The position numbers were made by a program, and so were the translations under genes. 64,000 nt of DNA from Spirometra erinaceieuropaei (Eukaryota > Platyhelminthes > Cestoda > Diphyllobothriidea > Diphyllobothriidae). The notes under the pieces are model-generated. The model did no database searches, was not told where the DNA came from, and saw only the letters and a list, made by a program, of their open reading frames with translations. The stretch is taken from positions 123,939 through 187,938 of the forward strand of contig CACRXP010000872.1 of NCBI GenBank assembly GCA_902702965.1, written 5' to 3'. Shown one piece after another: positions 12,926-24,432 of this stretch (position 1 is the first letter of the stretch; each line of letters begins with the position of its first letter).

Positions 12926-15900
12926 AATTTGAATCCAAAGACCACATGGTTTGGGGCTTCTTCATCTTGTGTGCGCAAACCAACACTAAAAAAGGCTTGC
13001 ACCGAAACAGCGCACTTAAGGTATCGAGATGGCCTTAAGTCACTTAAGTATACCAGTTGAAATATATTGTGATCTGACAGCAAGTACATCCTCGTAGCAA
13101 CCTCCTCTTTAGCAACATAACGACCAGAAAAATTGAAGCAGATTACAGCCTTATATGATCCCCTCTCTTGAGTGCCAATCTTGGCACAGTGCTATCTGAT
13201 GAGCTGACCTGTACACATTGATATCCAGCTTCTTTCCTCACAAATCCATCAAGGAGTAGTCGACGTCTGCCGCCATAAATAAAAAACTTTGTCAGTCCTT
13301 CAGTCTGGTTGTCATCTATACCTGAAAATACGCAGATCGCGTCCTATTTTACACTGCTTTGCTAGTGTTTTGTTACATCGATTAAGTAAACTATGTGCAT
13401 GGAGGTCAAAGCCCCTGAGGATGTATGGAATGCTTACATATAATAAATATCATTTTCTGGCATCATCATTTTCTTCCAGTAATATTTGCTCTCAGAAGTC
13501 AGTATTTTTCGAACTGATGCTGCAAACCTATCTCAAGGAAAGCACTCGGTAGCAACAACTAAATTTCGCATGTCAGAGAATCCTCAACGGTCCAGTGCTT
13601 CTATCTTCAGGGTGTACTTCGAAAGAAACTCGAGAAAACTCGGAGAATCATCGGGAAAAACGCAACATCGTAGCTTGTCAACAGGGGCCTACAGGTTGCA
13701 AAGGGATGCAAAGGGGAGGTTCATTTACAGCGAAATAAAAAATGCAAGCTGTAGCATGTAAACGAGAAGGAGACTCGATCGCTGGAATGATAATTTTACT
13801 CACCTGATGTTTCGGATTCAATATTTATAGGATGAAGTGTCGGATAGCCCACATGCCAAAAAAATTAGCGGCCCCGCATTCATCGCAGATGGTGCTTCAT
13901 ATGATGCTAGCCTGACTTTAATGGGTTCGTAGAAATCTGCGGCAAGTCAGCGTATTCATACTCATTTAAAATGTATGCTTCATTAATTCCTACATTATAG
14001 GCCTCTTTTCTCTTATGGACAGGCTGACAACCAATCGGAACTTTTCCAAACGTATGGCCAGCTGTAGGTAATGGACTTTGCAGGTGACACTTCTAACTCG
14101 GTCATCAATACGGTGATGTTAGTAATGAGTTAAAAATGAGTATTTTTGGAAGTGCCAGAGTCAAAACATTTTTCAACTTTCTACCTTACTACTGATCTGT
14201 ATCTACTGAGTTCAGGGCTCGATTAACAGCCTCAAGATAGAGGCATGTCAGTAGCAGAGACGTGCGAATTTGGGGTACATTCCGATGACACGAAGGTAGC
14301 TTGCGTTAAACATGCATTTGTGAGGGTTCTCTAAACTGGCCTCGCTAGATGCGACAGCCGCATCGTCAAAATCCCCCACACTCTTCAAGCAACAGGCTTC
14401 TGTCGGATCTGGGTCCTGATGGTCCGGTTGTCTGCTCCGGGCTCAACCACAGGGCTCGACGCGTGGGCAGTAATATCACTGGAGTCAACTTTTTCATCCT
14501 TTCTCACTATAAAACTGCGTCCCAGTCTCGGTTTGCCTGATCGAACATCTTGCCCACAGAAACGAGAAGGCTACCATCAAGCAAATAGCACTAGCCACCA
14601 GCAATGTGGACAACGGGTCAACATGTCCCTATTGTGAAAGGGGGACTCAGTCGCCGGAAAAGGAATTTAATTTGTCTTCAACAACTTTTTCTTCAAACTA
14701 GCTTCGTAAGAAAATTCAACCAGTAGACAGACACGGAATTAGAAAACGGGGAGGAACGGAGAGAGGAGAAGCACGATTGTGATCTTCTATTCCGCGCGCT
14801 GCTTACCGCCCCTCTGCCAGTGTACAACTTATTTTCTGGCTGTGCTACTGTGTTGTGGCCACACAAACAACTATTTAACTTTTATAATAGTCAGCTACCC
14901 ATATCATTTGCCTCTCGGATTTTCTTCTGCGCGAGAGTGCTGGTATGTTACAATAGTGTGCGAGGACAAGCGCTGCCTGTTGGGCAGTTGGCTAACCGAA
15001 TGCCTTTTCTGTTTATCGTACCACCAAGCGACGAAAACCGGAGAACAAATGTTTCCTGCATTGAACAAACGTCAGCAACACTAACTTAGACGTGTTGAGC
15101 GTCAAGTGAAAAAAACTAATTTGTTGAGAGAAAAGGAGAGCAGGTTGGTCAGTGACCAGTACAATTTCGCGTGAACGTAAGAGCAGTCTTGTAGGAAGTA
15201 TTCGAAATGTCGGTCACTGCTGAGCTTTTATTCCTCCACAGAAAATACCAAAACTTGACAAAGCAATTTCCAAATCAAAAAATATTTCGTTTTGATGACT
15301 GAGTAAATTTAGCAAAATACACAATTTCACATATAAAAACAATCTTTCGGGAAGGTTTGCTAATTTAGACAGTATGTAAAATGCATATATTCGGTAAAAC
15401 TTAATGTGAACGGCCCTTAGAAATTACCTGACACGGGTTAAGAGCCGACGTATCGCGAGACGGTCCTTACCACCTTTCTGTAATGGGAATATTCCGCAGG
15501 TTCAGTTCTCTCCGTGTGATGTTCGATGTAAAATAGTCCAGCAGAGTCAGGGTCAGAGGAATTGACAGTTGTGAGGGATTTCCGCAACGTCTCTAGCACT
15601 CTAAACCCGGTCCTACCTGAGGCTAATGGATACACGAGTCTCGCGGTTAGCTGATGAGCATGCAAGACTGCTCAGCACAGCAGCCAATGGAACATGAGGT
15701 AAACTGACTATTTTCCTTACAGCCAATCAGATAGCTCATCAACCAACGTATAATGCCAACCAATAGAAAGCGCGAAAATCAAGGTAGACGGCGTGAAACT
15801 AACAGGTCGGCGACAGCAGCGCCAGTGTTGCTGGCATCCACCGGAGGTGGAAAGTGTACAGAGGCTTGTGATAATAACTTACAAGGGCGAGATAAGTATG

Positions 15901-18900
15901 AGTAATTCAGTTACAACTCTTAAGCAACTTCTATGCCCAGGATGTCATAGAGACATCCTAAAAAGCACGCTGTCGTTGGCTGCGAAAGTTAAGCAAATGA
16001 AAAATAGCGTTTTTTGGATTTTTCGGCCGATTATTTATTTGCATAATTTGTGCTCTTCAGATAAAAAGTTTCACAAGGTCCAGAGCATTTTCTATTACAA
16101 TGATGGCATACAATTTGATAAAAACATACATCTGTTGGCGTCAAATTATAATTCGTTAATAGGACACCGTCTATTGCTGGAGATGGGGTCGCATGACACT
16201 GAGTCATGGACGTGTTTTATACGAATGGTCCCACTAGCGAAGGTATTCAAGTGGAAACATCACCATTCCCTATCCTGTGGACATCTATCGGTGGACGCTC
16301 ACACGTCATAAGACGCAGAGACGCCTGTCAATTTTCAAATGGTTGCATTGCACCGTTGGCTCTGAAAACTATAAAAAGGGAAACTTTTGTTTACTTTTCG
16401 GTCTAAAGTGCAGCTGGGCGTGCCGTAATCACCTTTAAAAGCCTTTGGGAGTCATCATCACAGGGTTAGTCAAATTCCTGACAGCATAACTCTTCACCTG
16501 CCGAGTTTATTTTGAGACAGAATAAACCAAATACCACCTGCTTTAGGAAGCATAGTCAGGCATATTTTCAGAAAAGGGACATCGCTTTTGCGACCATAGC
16601 TTTCGACTACCGACGGTGCTCTCTATGAATGTTTCTGGAAACCATTTTTAAGCAGACTGATAACCCTGAAGGTATGCAGTTTGAAATGTGTCCACTTTGA
16701 AATCATTAACTTTTGTTCATTTTCGGGACTGTGAACTACGCTTCAACCTTGCCCTTGTCTTCACAGATCTCGCTGATTTTTGCCCATTCTTAGTATTTCC
16801 TAGAGAATATGACGCCAATATAGTATACGTTCTTTTCTACAAATCATTGCAGTTATAAGAATTTACGCACACTACGACCATATAACAGTGGAAACAACTG
16901 GCGTGTTCACGAATAAAAATAATTTTCGAACTCCTGGGCAATAAAGTCTTAACGGTATTTGCCCTCGGTTTCGGTCGCTATCACTCGCGAACATGGTTTC
17001 CCAAGGCGGAAATGCCGAGGCTCTGGTGTACAGGATTCACATCTGGATGATAGTGACAGCGGTAATGATAACATCATCGAATTCTATCAAACGGGATATG
17101 ATCTGACATACCCGAACAAAATACTGAAGGGCTCATCTGTACGGACTATGCCAAATTTGTTGTCGCTACGCTGTTCAAAGAACACATGCATGCTTAGAAA
17201 TCCTACCCTCCAAAAAGGCTGCAATCCCTAAATTAGCGTTTTTATACGGACAACGGATAGATTCAAACAAACTGATTATTCGGACTATGTACTTGTCGAT
17301 GAATTTGATTTGAGAAAGCAATAATACCGTTTATGTAATTCGGACATTTTAACCGCTGAAAATCCACGCAAAGCAAAGGCAAGAGTCGTTAATATATCCG
17401 AACTAACATAACAGGACGTGGACGCGAGATGCAAGGGCTTGTTTTTGATCAAAATGTTCGATAACCAACTGACGGCAAATAAACCAATAGACGCTTCAGT
17501 CTCTCTTGTCTTTGTCGGGAGTACTTCTTGCGTGTGGTGTGATTGGTCGCCTAGAGGTTCAATATAGTGTTTTACATTGAAAGGACGGCCACAGGCTATT
17601 TGCGTAAAATGTTGCAAGCCCATATGCCACTGTTCATTAAAAATGTTTTTTGGGCAGGAATTCCATTTGGGGTGAATGCAGCACCACGTCATTGTTCTGC
17701 CGAGGGTAGAGAGTAAACTGCAGATGGAAAGGACAAAGACAGGCCGCAGAGTATCCATTAGGACCACCAGGTCTAAAAAACTGAACGTTTACCCCTAGAC
17801 TTCTCTAAAGGATGAAGTACTACCTTAAAAACAACAAAAGCCGAATGACCGGCGTAAATAAATTTAGATTCCCTGTAGTGCTATGCACTCAGGGGCAGTA
17901 TGAAATGCATACCACGATTCTATTAACCCTTCAGAAAAGTGAAGGTGTTGGTGACAAATATTTCTGCTATAGGTGACCTTGACCACTGCGGCTACAAAAT
18001 TTTGTATTTGTTCCAATGTCAGAACTAAGTATCGCAAGTGTGCATATATTATTTGGCACACATTTCATATTGAACTACCCATTACATTTATTATTTATCC
18101 TCGCGTTTTTCCCCTATTCTGAAGAACTGAATATCCAACAAACGTTTTAGACACGTATTTTCTCTTCCGTGCTTCGGTGTTTAGGTAAGAAGGTCGAGAA
18201 GAACCTAGCTAGAAATGGACTGCTTCCAATAACACCTTAAGATGATGCATTGTGTTCGGAAGTGGAAGTTGAACAGAACCACCGGCATTTGGGGCGCGCA
18301 TACATTAATTACATCCAGAGCTGAATTTCCTTTAGAAAATGCCAGTTGTGGTCTACGAGGGCTCACAATTTCAACTTAAGATGACGGACCCGACCTGATA
18401 ATTCACAAAGCAAACGGCTTATACGGTGTTGTTTTCCGGCATTAAATTTGTTATATTATTGCGGATTGCTCTTTTATCAGGTTGTCGGGATAATTTGAGT
18501 TTAGTAAGCGGAGAAAAAACTTTACTGAATGGCATAGAATGGGGTAGAATGCATAGTAGGCAGTTGGTCACAAAGCTTTAAGTCCGACGGAATGAGTTGT
18601 TCCGAAATAATCCTAGGTTTAATAGAGCAGACCAAAGGGTTCTTTAGGAGACAAGCAGCTGCTTTTTTCAGTCATTAGAAGTCAATTTAAATACTAATCA
18701 AGTAGAAGATGCTTTGAGATGTCCTCGTTCGTTCTGTGTCTAGGAACTTGTATGCTTAATTAGAGTTAAATTGGATGTACCCGATGGGAATGCCGAACAC
18801 ATCGCAGAGGTCAGATGGCGAGCCGTTAGGTAAGAATCAAGAAACTCTCAGGACTGTCAACAAGTACCGGCTAACATGCAACCAAATGAAACGGCTATAT

Positions 18901-19430
18901 GTTATAGCCAAATTTAATTCATAATTGCATCAAACTCGACTGCCTAACTTCTCACATCACAACTTAAAACCCCACGTACATCAGCAGTCATACGTGGATT
19001 TAAAAGGAAATGGAATCAAAAATAGTCCGGTGCACTGGACTAAGCAATGGACACATCATATTTCATGGTAAAAATTCCAAATCGATGGGGAATTTAAATA
19101 CGGAGATATTTAATAAATTGGCTACCACCTAGAGGACAAATATTCTTGGGAACTAGTAGTTGAGAGACCAATAACTTCCACCCATTGCTCGATAGCATTA
19201 CGATATAACTCCATCTTTTTGCCCACAGTTTGGCCTATTGGAGCAAGGAGAGAAAAATACGTTTTATTTTGAAAGTATCATTATAAATTTTCATCAAAAA
19301 GGGCTCAATCCAGCGTGAACAGAAAACAAATTAATAAATTATACAGAAGTCAAAAGGATTTACATAAAAGTGGACATTAATTACGTGGAAGTTCGAGTCT
19401 CAGTTTCTGTATTTCTGCCTCCTTACACGT
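12926..19430. other. no recognisable gene or repeat
   Basis: Contains two of the longer unassigned frames of the window: 15793-16311 (+, 172 aa) and 17285-17767 (-, 160 aa). Neither shows a domain, a signal peptide or a repeated segment, and both sit in AT-rich sequence. 18062-19430 has no long frame on either strand. Nothing here can be supported as a gene from sequence alone. Confidence 0.45.
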
Positions 19431-19439
19431 AAGATAGAA

Positions 19440-21530
19440 TATCAGAAATGCCAATAGAAAATGCCGATATGTCGATATGTCAGAATCCATGGCCCATGGG
19501 GCAGAAGGACTTTGCAGGACTTAATTAAAAAATGAAGAGGATGGACAAGATCATCTGGAATTTAATTAACAAACTGGTTGATCGTTTTGGAATGTCGCTG
19601 CACTATAACATCGAATAAAAAGACTTGAGATACACCGGCCGCAGAAGGGAGCATTTGGAGGATTTGATTTAAAAGCAGCATACACTTTTACGCAGAGCAG
19701 TAAAAATAACCAGAGAACAATAAAAATGAGAGGGAGAATGCTGGCACCTGTAAATATTCAAATTAGGGCTTGGGGTCCGTGATAGGAACGTAAACGATGA
19801 ATGTAATAAACGAGACTACACATTTTAGTGAAAAGGATTTCGGTATGAAGGAAGGATGAGAGATTGGAGAACAGAGTAATACCAAGACACCGGAAAGACG
19901 ATCCTTTGTTGGGAAGAATGTCCAAAGATTTGGGAATGCAAGAGGCCTTCGGTTAAAACTAATTTCTAATTATGCGGGATAAGATTACTTTCCAACGACC
20001 CTTCAGAGACGTGATCCAAGCCATTCTTCAAAAATTAGAGATGAATGTGAGTTTTGGGTGGGTGACTAACAAGCATATCGTCAGCATGCCTGACACATAG
20101 ACCGTCATTTAGCAATCTCCGGTCATCATTGTGAAAGGAGAAGATGCGAGGAGATAGAATGGAACCCTGGAGGACTTCATAGATATTGGGAAGCACAATA
20201 GATTTCCGCCTGACAGGTTGGGCAAACTGAATGCGGGAAGTGAAATAGTCATCAAGCCAGGAGGTAGCTCGGCCAGGAGAGCCTCACACGGATGCTTTAT
20301 TAGGAAAGAGATGTCGCAGGACAGTATTGAAGCCAGAGAAATAGTCAGTAAGGCAAAAGCCTAAGCACGGAAACCCTTATCTGGGTTTATTGGAGTAGAG
20401 TGGATCACATAAGTAACAGCATATAAAGTACTACGCCTGACCTTATATGTAAATTGTAAAGAATCGAAAAATTGGAAGCGAATAACATAATAATAGCTAA
20501 GACAACTCGATCAGCAACTTTTAGAAGTGTGGCAGGACAGGAAATTGAATGGGAACATTTAGGACTAAAATTAGTGGATTTCTTGGGGAAAGGAATGATT
20601 ATTGCAGTGCGCCAAGGGCCAGGAATCTTGGACTCCATGAGGTACATGCTAATGGGGTGCGTCGAAACAGGGGTTAAGAACAATAAGATTTAAGAAGAAA
20701 TGTTGAGACTTTATCCGGCCGGGCAGTTGTTTATCAACGGACCTTTTTAAGGCTTTTCTCCACTGTTACCATAGACATAGACGAGAAGACACATGATAGT
20801 AGGAAAATGTCGTTTGCGTGAAGATGAAATTTTCCTTTAAAGAGTCTGAATCATCATCCGCCTGTGCCAGTATGCCACTTTGGCCAGTGGGACGCTTAAC
20901 ATTCCTCCAATTTTTAGCAGAGAAAAGAGGTAAAGAAGGGCTAAAAGAAGAGGCAAAAGGCTGACTAACAAACAGGTTGCTCAGTCTGCCAATCTCCTTC
21001 TTTATTAGGATAGTAAAGTTTTTTAGACGGTCACGCAGGCCTAGTTCGTAGAGGAATTCCTTTTTACGTCCTAAAAATTTTAGACAGAGAGAAGAAATCC
21101 TGCTAGGCCTTACCATTGCGATATCAAGAGGACAGTAAATATTAAAAATTCCATCTGAAGATGTTGTAAGATAGCTAGAACACGATTCGCATTCAGTTGT
21201 CTGGAGAGCAGGGATAGTGTAAGATACACAGGTCTGAAGCAAGTAACTGTTTGTGGGGACGTGCCGCGAACCTTAATTTTCCCCTCAGGTTTGACAACAA
21301 GCGCACGCTTAAAAGCAGAGTGGATTTTTAAAGGGCCTAATAAGAGAAGTTGACAACGAAGCTCTGTTTTAACAAGAAAAGGCTCGAGGTGGTTGATCAA
21401 AATGTGATCAAGAGGGGCGTCAGCGCGAGTATTGATGAAAACAAGATCGTCAAAACCTAAAAGTGTAGGGGGATGTAGATTCACACAGTTAAAACCCCCT
21501 ACATGTGAGATAAGATGTCCGCAAGACAAT
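19440..21530 (-). pseudogene. decayed CR1-like non-LTR retrotransposon, ORF2 remnant
   Basis: Read on the minus strand across several frames, this shows the order of a CR1/Jockey-type ORF2. The end of an endonuclease domain (LDHILINHLEPF, about 21400) comes first. A linker (FWRNVKRP-like, about 20900) follows, then RT fingers (GPWRTAIIIPFPKKS, about 20600). Next are palm segments (DYFSGFNTVLRHL, about 20350; LQGSILSPRIFSFHNDD, about 20150) and the catalytic box as HADD at about 20074-20086. The thumb (LGITLFSNLSSFLHTEILF, about 19870; MCSLVYYIHRLRS, about 19800) and a C-terminal tail (DDPVHPLH-like) end near 19450. Frameshifts and stops are frequent and the Tyr/Phe before ADD is His. The start of the endonuclease is missing, so the copy is 5'-truncated and inactive. 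CR1-like is the best clade guess; another Jockey-group clade is possible. Confidence 0.82.
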
Positions 21531-21681
21531 ATTGCAGGTTATAATATGGCAAGTCTTGAGAAGCAGAGAATAACAGAAGTTAACTGGACCACCCCGTTCT
21601 TTAAAAAGAAGCGTGCGTGTTTATTTTCTAGTACTAAGCGTCCTATGGTCACAGGCAAAAGAACCGAATGTCTGTTTATAC

Positions 21682-22010
21682 CTATTTGATAAATACGGAC
21701 AGAAAACCCCAATTAAAGGAAGGTGTTTTTGAACGTTGGAACTCTACATCGACTGTAGGAGAATTACAATTCGCAAGAAAGTTTATCGTTCGTGGTAAAA
21801 ACTGCAGCAAAATGCAACATGTATGAGGCGTCGTGGCTCGTGGAAAGACTGTGGATATGCGCATGCAATCGATATGCCGGTCGATCGAGTTCGTCCTAAA
21901 GCTCCAGGCCTCGGCCCGAACGGGGCCTGTCTGGCACACCACGTGAACAAGTACCCACGCGGCCGTCACCGCAAACCATGGCGATCGGTAGACGGTTACC
22001 ATGCTCAGCG
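21682..22010 (-). pseudogene. PLE GIY-YIG endonuclease C-terminal fragment
   Basis: A 106-aa minus frame contains EAWSFRTNSIDRHID (21837-21912), which matches the C-terminal EAWVSDTNSINRHID of the well-preserved PLE endonuclease at 52446-52922 in this same window. In that family this segment holds the conserved Glu and Asn of the GIY-YIG fold. The reverse transcriptase and the GIY part are absent, so this is a small 3' fragment. It lies next to the truncated 5' end of the CR1-like element. Confidence 0.7.
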
Positions 22011-23190
22011 AAATTCCTAAACCATATCATTTTAACTGGTTGGGAAATCGCCCCATTTCCCTTACACGTCCTCATCACACGTTGAGTCCGTCTGAAAAAA
22101 TTTACTTAAGCTAACTATTCAAAGAAACCCTTAAGAGGAATCAAGCAGGATGCCAGAGTGACGGACAACATACATGATTTTCGTAGTGGAAATGGGAGAA
22201 TCAGCCTTTGCAGTCTCTATAAAGAGACGGGCATGATGAATGTTGCCTTTCTTAGTCGACCAATCGGGCGTTAGACACACTAACTGTGTATGAGATTTGG
22301 ATGAAATCCACTTTTGATGAAGCCTTGTGTACTGAGCAGCAGGTGCATACGCTTAATTTACGATGAGTTACGAGACCTTCAGTGTTTCTTCTCGCCCGCA
22401 ATGTGATGACTCATCACAAGACCAAGAAGAAACCCCTGAGCACTGCGGAGACAAGGTGCACTGCTATCGGGTAGTGAGACCGAAGACATAACCTTGAAAG
22501 GCGATTCCACTGCGAGACACGGGTGGCAGGACAGCAAACGTAAGCTGAGGCCTGTGTGAAGGTTAACACAAGCGGACACTAAAATTGTGGCTTTTTGAGT
22601 TCTATCAAATATCGGATGACAAAAGCCAAGTATTTCCCAAGTTAAAGTTGGGTGAAGATCTGCGAGTTAAAAGTTGAAAATAGACCTGCACCAGCGACAA
22701 AACTTGCCTCTATACTTACCGGCCGACGAATCATGTCAGACACACTTTCAAATAGGAACCGAACATCAATGGCAGAAAAACAATACATTACAGAGCTTGA
22801 AAAAGCTTCATTTTGTTTTCATTGCAAGGATTAAGCTAACTGTTTCCCCTACCACAGGGCACTAAGAACTTGACATATTTTGGCAAGTGTAAATCATTGT
22901 ATTTACTGAGGCCATGGCAAAACTCACACTTTTTGGACGTCTTAGAATAAGGAAGTTTTACTAAGACGTCCTAAGGGCTAGCACTATCACATGTAAACGC
23001 TGGCATAACAACTTTAGTCAATGAATGCATATAAAAGAATCCCTTGAGGCGTTGAGGAATTTTTAGCGGACTCATGGGCATTACGACCTGGAATACCGTT
23101 TTCTACTCCTACTTGTTAGTTACCTCCTACCTTACCCGGTTTGCTCAATCTTCAACGTTACATTCTCTGCTCGTCTGCCTTCTCGTCTCA
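22011..23190. other. no recognisable feature
   Basis: Short frames only (63 aa or less outside the PLE fragment). No domain, repeat or tRNA-like signal seen. Confidence 0.5.
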
Positions 23191-23425
23191 TTGTTCGTAT
23201 TTTTGTCTAACCTATTGTCAGCGGCCTTGTCCCTTTCCCTCTCCTCCGTCTCCTCCTCTCCCTTCTCCTCCCCGTTCATCTTCTTCATATCCATGTTGAC
23301 CTCTCATACATCGTCCTCCTCCTCTTCCGTTTTCTCTCCACCTCTGCATCCTCCTCATCCCCCTTCCTGTCACCCATCCTCCTACCCCTCACCACTGTCA
23401 CCACCGTCACCATCTTCACAACTAT
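23190..23425. repeat. pyrimidine-rich low-complexity tract
   Basis: The plus strand is strongly biased to C and T (TCC, CTC and TCT units), followed by CACCAC/CATC units near 23395-23425. The forward frame over it translates to Ser/Pro-rich peptide and the reverse frame to Arg/Glu-rich peptide, which is compositional. A strong purine/pyrimidine asymmetry of this length can form triplex (H-) DNA. Confidence 0.85.
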
Positions 23426-23648
23426 GATCACAATCAGCCTCCAAATCCCTAATATTATCACTATCACTAATCTGTTATCATCCATTACCCACGTTCGAAA
23501 TGTGGCCCCCTTATGACCACCTTCTCTATAATAACCAACGATGGAGACAACAGCTGTTCCTTCAGCTATAAAGTCACAAGAATCAGAAAGATTTATATTT
23601 CGAGCGTCATTCCACTGTCGAGTAGGCCATTAATTCTCACTTGAAAAT

Positions 23649-24432
23649 AAACCCTGGGTAACAATTGGGAGATGGCACCCAAAAAAATCCGTTGCCTAGA
23701 AATAATATCTTTACCAGTGGACTCAAACGCCTTCAGGTTATATCAGCGGTTGCAGGCCTACTTTCACGCACTACTTGGGCTGGCTGAACGAACATCGCAG
23801 GAGGTTACATGGACGATGGTCGCTGTTACCCAACCTTCCCCATCGTTGCACATGTACACCTGAATATACGGCATACATTCGCATTATGGAAAAATATTGC
23901 AAAACAAAATCACTCTTAAATAGGATAAGTCTGCAAAACATGGGACAGGAACAGTTCCCAGGCATCAATCAAAGATATGGCAATGAGGCCAAACCAAAGA
24001 CGATATTGTACTTCGTCTATGTGAGCCCACACAGCTCGACCACATACAGCGCCTCCCTCGTAGAGTTTCCTTTTCAGTCTACTGCAGTATGCCTCAATGA
24101 CATTGGTGTGCTGTCCGGTGGTAGGGTCCTTGAAGTTCTTTGAGTGGTTAACAGAGAAATGTAGATAACCTTCTGAGGGAAAACGATTTTACGCCTTTCA
24201 CTCGTCCGTTACCACTATACTGCCTTTTGCGACCCATTTTGTAATAACGGAACGGCGAGCGGGCCAACTTCGATCATTCACCTGTTCAAATAAGGCTTTC
24301 CGTCGGCTAGTATCGTACATCCCGACCAGCCACCACCCATAAAACCCCTATTACCACCTGTCCCGTAAGACAAGCTGCTTTGCATAAACGGATTTTTTTG
24401 GGTGTCATCTCCCGATTGTTACCAAACCCTGG
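23649..24432 (-). mobile_element. Merlin-type DNA transposon, internally deleted
   Basis: Terminal inverted repeats of 36 bp with two mismatches lie at 23657-23692 and 24388-24423 (outer ends GGTAACAATTGGGAG and CTCCCGATTGTTACC). They are flanked by the direct repeat AAACCCTG(G) at 23649-23657 and 24424-24432. The 8-9 bp duplication is the length known for the Merlin superfamily, and the remnant inside encodes the matching transposase type. The copy is about 767 bp, much shorter than an autonomous element, so it is a deletion derivative that was probably moved in trans. Confidence 0.88.
23916..24250 (-). pseudogene. Merlin transposase (ISXO2/IS1595-like DDE) C-terminal half, broken
   Basis: The minus strand encodes the catalytic core tail of an IS1595/ISXO2-type DDE transposase. 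SIVVTDE (second Asp, about 24204-24220) is followed by GYLHFSVNHSKNF, the signature DPTTGQHTNVIEAYC (third acidic residue Glu in NVIEAY, 24088-24105), then SRLKRKL and HIDEVQYRLWFG. This His/Asn-rich block and spacing are typical of Merlin proteins. Two in-frame stops lie just after TDE, where family members have Trp and Tyr (EWKAY). The N-terminal half with the first Asp is deleted. The frame ends naturally at TAA (23916-23918). It cannot make an active enzyme. The 122-aa plus frame over the same bases is its antisense shadow. Confidence 0.88.

Noticed and set aside
15793..16311. 172-aa plus-strand frame
   Set aside because: No recognisable domain, signal or repeated family member; AT-rich composition and no splice or promoter context. 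Kept as unassigned, not as a gene.
17285..17767. 160-aa minus-strand frame
   Set aside because: I considered a transposase fragment, but no catalytic pattern could be found on either strand.
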